Shown here: one piece after another, positions 60,265 to 64,000 of the stretch
Numbering within the stretch: the stretch's first letter is position 1
Layout of the letters: each line of letters begins with the position of its first letter
DNA from: Microbacterium galbinum
Lineage (GTDB): Bacteria > Actinomycetota > Actinomycetes > Actinomycetales > Microbacteriaceae
Direction of reading: 5' to 3'
Assembly (NCBI RefSeq): GCF_023091225.1
Contig: NZ_JAHWXM010000001.1
Span: 2,811,913 to 2,875,912, forward strand
Length of the DNA: 64,000 nt
Notes under the pieces: model-generated
The model's input: only the letters and a program-made list of their open reading frames with translations
Database searches by the model: none
What the model was told of the DNA's origin: nothing
Made by a program: the position numbers and the translations under genes

Positions 60265-60296
60265 GGCGTGAAGCCGGGTCGCTGAGCCTGTCGAAG
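60241..60296. terminator. Long hairpin from repeat copy 2 and an inverted copy
   Basis: Bases 60241-60261 and 60276-60296 are complementary over 20 of 21 positions, with a 14-nt loop. It could end the glycerate kinase transcript. Confidence 0.6.
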
Positions 60297-60323
60297 CGTC
60301 CCCGCCCTCGGCACAGATGACCC

Positions 60324-60352
60324 TTGCCTCCCCCACTCCTCCACGCTAGCCT
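60324..60352 (+). promoter_or_regulatory. Promoter of the secreted sugar-dehydrogenase-like gene
   Basis: TTGCCT (60324-60329), 17-base spacer, TAGCCT (60347-60352). The operator starts four bases downstream, the same layout as at 50845-50901. Confidence 0.5.
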
Positions 60353-60355
60353 CGA

Positions 60356-60390
60356 CGAAAGCGGTTGCGAAAGCGCTTACGCATGCGCTT
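60356..60390. promoter_or_regulatory. LacI-type operator, AAGCGCTT palindromes
   Basis: GCGAAAGCGCTTACGC (60367-60382) is nearly a palindrome, flanked by partial copies CGAAAGCGGTTGC and GCATGCGCTTCCG. The core matches the sites at 50879-50901. Confidence 0.7.
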
Positions 60391-60491
60391 CCGTACCGCT
60401 GATCGCCCTCCCCTCTGCAGTGCCGCCCCGGGGAGGAGCGCGACACCACACCGGCACGACACCACACGACGATGACGTTGAGAGGTCTCTG

Positions 60492-63400
60492 ATGCAGAAG
60501 CGAAACACACGGTCGACGAGCGCGCACCGGCGAACGGATGCCGTGCCACCGGGCGGGAGGCGCCACCGCAGAGCCGGGGCGGCCGCCATCGCCGCGGCCA
60601 TGATCGGCACCCTGCTCGCCGCCGCCCCCGCGACGGCCGATGCCACGTTCCCCGAGGTGATCGACTTCGAGGGCTACGAGCGCACGGCGCTGAACGGGCA
60701 GGACGGGTGGACGGCATCCGCTGCTCCCCGCGTCGTGGCCGATCCGCTCAACGGCAACAACCAGGTCGTCGAGTCGGTCGGCGGCGGGCAGCAGGCCTTC
60801 CGCGAGATCCCGGCGATCGCCGAGGGAACGACCGGCACGCTGTTCTTCCGCTTCCTGCGCACGGGCAGCGTCGACACCTCGTTCGGCCTGACCGACGTCG
60901 ACGCCCCGAACGATTACACGCACAGCCGCGCATACGTGAACAACCAGAACGACGACGTGCTGCGCGTCCGCGACGGCAACGCGTTCAAGTCCGCCGGCGT
61001 CTGGTCGCGTGACGCCTGGCAGTGCGTCTGGATCGTCGCCGACAACGCCACCGACAAGGTCGCCGTCTACAGCCAGGGCGGGGCCTACGACGAGATCACC
61101 CGCCTGCCCGAGGGCACCGAGCAGCAGTTCGGCTTCCGTCAGGCCGTGAACGGCGACCTCGACCGCTTCTTCTGGAAGAACGGCGCCACCAGCACCGGGC
61201 GTCTGCTGCTCGACGACGTCGCGGTCGACACGACGGGCGAGAACCTCGCGATCGCCACCGGCAACGAGGGCGACTGTGCTCCCGGGGAGACCCCCGCCGA
61301 GCCGCTGCTGAACCCGCTGCCCGACCCCGAGCTCTCGAGCCTGGGCATCGAGGTCACCGAGCTCGCCCAGCTGCCCGAGTCGACGACGACCCCGGCCACA
61401 CAGGACCCGCGTCTGGTGCGGCACAACCGCATCACGCACCTCGACGAGGTCCCCGACGACTCGGGCCGCCTGATGGTGCCCGACAACAACGCGATCCTGT
61501 ACCTCGTCGACAAGGCGTCGGGCGAGTACGTGCCGTACCTCAATGTGCGCGACGAGTTCGTCGACAACTTCCACAACAGCGCAGGACTGGGCACCGGACT
61601 CGGCGCGGCCGAGTTCCACCCGGACTTCGCCGAGAACGGGCTCTTCTACACCGTGCACACCGAGGGCGGCACGGCACTCACCGAGGACACCCCGGACTTC
61701 CCGGCCTACGGCAACACGCAGTTCCACAGCGTGATCACCGAGTGGACGGCATCCGACCCCTCGGCGGAGACGTTCTCCGGCACGCACCGCGAGGTCATGC
61801 GCATCCCCTTCGGCGGACGCGTGCACACGGTGCAGCAGATCGCGTTCAACCCGACGGCTGCCGAAGGCACCGCCGAGCACGGCATCCTGTACATCCTCGT
61901 CGGCGACGGCGGTAACGGTGTCGGCAACGGCAACCCGCAGGATCTCGCCACCCCGCAGGGCAAGGTGCTGCGCATCGACCCGACCGGTGACGACAGCGAG
62001 AACGGCGCGTACGGCATCCCCGCCGACAATCCGTTCCTCGACGACGCGGACGCGCTGCCCGAGATCTACGCGGTGGGTCTGCGCGACCCGCACCGCATCA
62101 GCTGGGATCCCGAGGGCGACCACACCATGTACCTCGCCCACATCGGCGAGTGGCAGGTCGAGTCGATCTACGCCGTCGAGCCGGGCGACAACTTCGGCTG
62201 GTCGGTGCGCGAGGGCTCGTTCCTCGCCGAGAACCGGCAGATCTTTCCGCTGCCCGAAAACGACGCCGAGTTCGGCTTCACCTACCCGGTCGCCGCCTAC
62301 GACCACAACCGCGACCCCGGCCAGACCGGTGACGCGGGCGTGGCCGTGAACGGCGGCTTCGTCTACCGCGGTGACATCGAGGCGCTGCAGGGCCGGTACC
62401 TGTTCACCGATCTGGTGCGCGGATGGGTGCTCTCGACGCAGGCCGACGAGATGGTCCGCAACGCGGGCGACATCGACGATCTCGCCACGATCGAGCAGCT
62501 GCGCGTGTTCGAGGACGGCGAGGAGACCACCTTCCAGGAGCTGGTGGGCGACACGCGCGTCGACCTGCGCTTCGGATCGGATGCCGACGGCGAGCTGTAC
62601 CTCGTCTCGAAGGCGAACGGCAAGATCTGGAAGGTGACGGGCGCCCGCGAGGCGGGCCCGTCGTCGCCGTTCGTGCTGCCGGAGCTGGCGCCGAACGTCG
62701 TCACCCACCACGACTTCGACCACCCGGGCGCCGACCCGACGGTCGAGGTCGACCAGGGGCGCTCGGGCACCGACATCGCGCTGATCAACGGCGGCGTCGA
62801 GCAGCGGGTCGCCGACCGGGCGTACCCGGGGGCGGGCAAGGCGCTGCAGACGCAGCAGATGAGCCCGACCACGGCCTCGAACGACGACTGGAAGGCCGGG
62901 GTCTACGACGCCGCGGGCGTCGACACGCTCGGTGACTTCGCCGGTGCCGAGGAGATCTCGGTGATGGGCTGGTTCAAGCCCACCGGCGATCATCCGGCGC
63001 TGAACTCCGGCACCGCCAACCCCGACGACGTCTACAACGCGATCGGTCTCGCGGGCGTGCTCACCGGCACTTCCGACGGCCATGCGGTGCGTGCGCTGCT
63101 CGAGGTCATCACGGTCGACGGCGAGCTCAAGCTCGTCGCCCTCGGTCGTCGGGTCGACGGGGCGGGGTCGTGGACGTTCGCGGCCGACCTGCCGTGGGAC
63201 GAGATCCTGAAGAAGGGGCAGTGGGTGCATCTCGCCGCCACCTTCGACTTCGCCGGCGGCGAGATGAAGCTGTACATGAACGGCGAGGAACTCGCCGGGC
63301 GGTACACCGCGGCGAACCCGTGGGGTGGGGGCGCGACGAGCGACACCACGCCCGCGGGCATCAAGATCGGCGGCAGCTTCCCGCAGAACACGCGCGAGGC

Positions 63401-64000
63401 CAACCCGTTCCACGGTCGCATGGACGACGTGATGCTGCTCGACACGGTGCCGACCGCCGAGCAGATCGCGGCGCAGTACGCGCTCTACGCGGTTCCGCCC
63501 GTCGAGCCGCCGGCACCCGCCGCCTGCACGCCGGACGGGCAGGTGATCACCGACGTGATGGGTGAGGAGAACTGGGCACCGCGCACGCCGGCGAAGTGGG
63601 ACTTCCCCGGCGATCAGATCGTGCTCACCGAGGCGGGCGCGAACCCGAACGACGGCATCCGTCGTCCCTTCGAGTACGCCGTGCTGAACGAGGGGCCCGA
63701 GCTCGGATCGTTCGACCTCTCGGCCCAGGTGCGCATCGACGAGAAGGCGTCGGTCAACAACCGCGACGTCATCATCGTGTTCGGGTGGAAGTCCGACACG
63801 GAGTACTCGTACGTGCACCTGTCGAAGGACAACACGATCTACCCGCACAACGGCATCTTCACCGTGAACAACGCCGACCGCGTGCGGGTCGACGATCAGT
63901 GGGACGGTACGGTCGGCGCCCCGCCGGCGATCACCGACGAGGAGTGGCACGACGTGCGCGTGGTGCGCTGCGACACGGGTGAGGTGGCCGTCTATCTCGA
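60492..64000 (+). CDS. Secreted PQQ/sorbosone-dehydrogenase-like beta-propeller with two LamG-like domains, partial
   Basis: At least 1169 codons are open to the window end. ATG 60492 follows GAGAGG. Residues 1-55 are a basic N-terminus plus hydrophobic export signal ending near APATADA. Residues 58-265 are a beta-rich domain. About 280-720 is a glucose/sorbosone-dehydrogenase-like propeller (FHPDFAENGLFYTVHTEGG, LVGDGGN, VGLRDPHRISWDPEGDH, IGEWQVESIYAVEPGDNFGW). About 737-1000 is a LamG-type domain (GQWVHLAATFDF, MKLYMNG), and a second concanavalin-like domain begins near 1017. It probably oxidises a sugar or polymer outside the cell. The operator before it links it to the Liv-type operon. 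Confidence 0.82.
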   Translation, partial: MQKRNTRSTSAHRRTDAVPPGGRRHRRAGAAAIAAAMIGTLLAAAPATADATFPEVIDFEGYERTALNGQDGWTASAAPRVVADPLNGNNQVVESVGGGQQAFREIPAIAEGTTGTLFFRFLRTGSVDTSFGLTDVDAPNDYTHSRAYVNNQNDDVLRVRDGNAFKSAGVWSRDAWQCVWIVADNATDKVAVYSQGGAYDEITRLPEGTEQQFGFRQAVNGDLDRFFWKNGATSTGRLLLDDVAVDTTGENLAIATGNEGDCAPGETPAEPLLNPLPDPELSSLGIEVTELAQLPESTTTPATQDPRLVRHNRITHLDEVPDDSGRLMVPDNNAILYLVDKASGEYVPYLNVRDEFVDNFHNSAGLGTGLGAAEFHPDFAENGLFYTVHTEGGTALTEDTPDFPAYGNTQFHSVITEWTASDPSAETFSGTHREVMRIPFGGRVHTVQQIAFNPTAAEGTAEHGILYILVGDGGNGVGNGNPQDLATPQGKVLRIDPTGDDSENGAYGIPADNPFLDDADALPEIYAVGLRDPHRISWDPEGDHTMYLAHIGEWQVESIYAVEPGDNFGWSVREGSFLAENRQIFPLPENDAEFGFTYPVAAYDHNRDPGQTGDAGVAVNGGFVYRGDIEALQGRYLFTDLVRGWVLSTQADEMVRNAGDIDDLATIEQLRVFEDGEETTFQELVGDTRVDLRFGSDADGELYLVSKANGKIWKVTGAREAGPSSPFVLPELAPNVVTHHDFDHPGADPTVEVDQGRSGTDIALINGGVEQRVADRAYPGAGKALQTQQMSPTTASNDDWKAGVYDAAGVDTLGDFAGAEEISVMGWFKPTGDHPALNSGTANPDDVYNAIGLAGVLTGTSDGHAVRALLEVITVDGELKLVALGRRVDGAGSWTFAADLPWDEILKKGQWVHLAATFDFAGGEMKLYMNGEELAGRYTAANPWGGGATSDTTPAGIKIGGSFPQNTREANPFHGRMDDVMLLDTVPTAEQIAAQYALYAVPPVEPPAPAACTPDGQVITDVMGEENWAPRTPAKWDFPGDQIVLTEAGANPNDGIRRPFEYAVLNEGPELGSFDLSAQVRIDEKASVNNRDVIIVFGWKSDTEYSYVHLSKDNTIYPHNGIFTVNNADRVRVDDQWDGTVGAPPAITDEEWHDVRVVRCDTGEVAVYL

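Larger units (their letters stand above)
60182..60491. other. 310-bp intergenic region with repeats, promoter and operator
   Basis: No gene is seen. In order it holds two 35-bp direct repeats, an inverted partner that makes a long hairpin, a promoter (60324-60352) and AAGCGCTT-type operators (60356-60390). Confidence 0.7.

Noticed and set aside
60252..63950. A 1232-codon open frame on the minus strand opposite the secreted dehydrogenase gene
   Set aside because: It is an antisense shadow of a GC-rich gene: composition is Arg/Val/Asp-rich without domains, and the plus strand encodes a clear multi-domain protein.
1..64000. Prophage, integrative element or insertion sequence
   Set aside because: No integrase, transposase, phage structural gene, or att-type duplication was found, including at the tRNA-Ser 3' end.

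Overview
The window is high-GC actinobacterial DNA and looks like a Microbacteriaceae chromosome, most probably Microbacterium. I infer this from the gene families, the many ATGA/GTGA start-stop overlaps, the frequent GTG and TTG starts, and the striking use of the oligomer GGATGCC/GGCATCC. I see no insertion sequence, prophage, CRISPR array or rRNA. There is one tRNA gene, tRNA-Ser(CGA). The organism reads as a free-living heterotroph with many small catabolic regulons, each with its own local regulator.

Layout. 1-7270: a partial conserved gene, a MetE-core-like protein, tRNA-Ser, two tandem CPBP membrane proteases, a divergent oxidoreductase/TetR pair with two matched operators, a zinc alcohol dehydrogenase and a flavin-type PPOX protein. 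7362-14768: a divergent surface-glycan locus of six glycosyltransferases plus a WcbI-like protein, almost all coupled by 4-nt overlaps. 14845-19714: SDR, an alpha/beta-hydrolase fused to a gluconate 2-dehydrogenase subunit 3-like domain, a GMC oxidoreductase and a second hydrolase. 19729-23838: PucR regulator divergent from a zinc alcohol dehydrogenase and an APC permease. 23921-27033: LysR regulator divergent from mesX-mesD, a folate-independent, oxygen-linked methionine synthase system.

28261-39637: an MHS transporter and a LacI regulator, then a long coupled operon. It carries divergent pxpA-B-C (lactam-opening carboxylase/lactamase type), an SDR, an RraA-type aldolase, an aminotransferase and a D-2-hydroxyacid dehydrogenase, followed by idnO-idnD-gntK (idonate/gluconate entry). 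I propose that the first part degrades a hydroxylated lactam or amino acid to pyruvate plus a small 2-oxo acid. 39634-45712: a triple-Cys-repeat/HTH protein, an MFS efflux pump with a MarR regulator and operators, a second MarR, a PPOX/ferredoxin-reductase pair, a small hydrophilic protein and a DCC1-type thiol oxidoreductase. 45785-49691: an iron-siderophore ABC transporter behind a DtxR/IdeR-type box.

49771-64000: a LacI regulator divergent from a Liv-type (HAAT) ABC transporter operon. The operon continues into Gfo/Idh oxidoreductase, DUF993 aldolase-like protein, sugar isomerase/epimerase and glycerate kinase. A large secreted protein with a sugar-dehydrogenase beta-propeller and two LamG-like domains follows and runs off the window. 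The same palindromic AAGCGCTT operator lies just downstream of matching promoters in front of both transcription units. This suggests one regulon that oxidises a sugar outside the cell, imports the product by an unusual transporter and finishes at glycerate.
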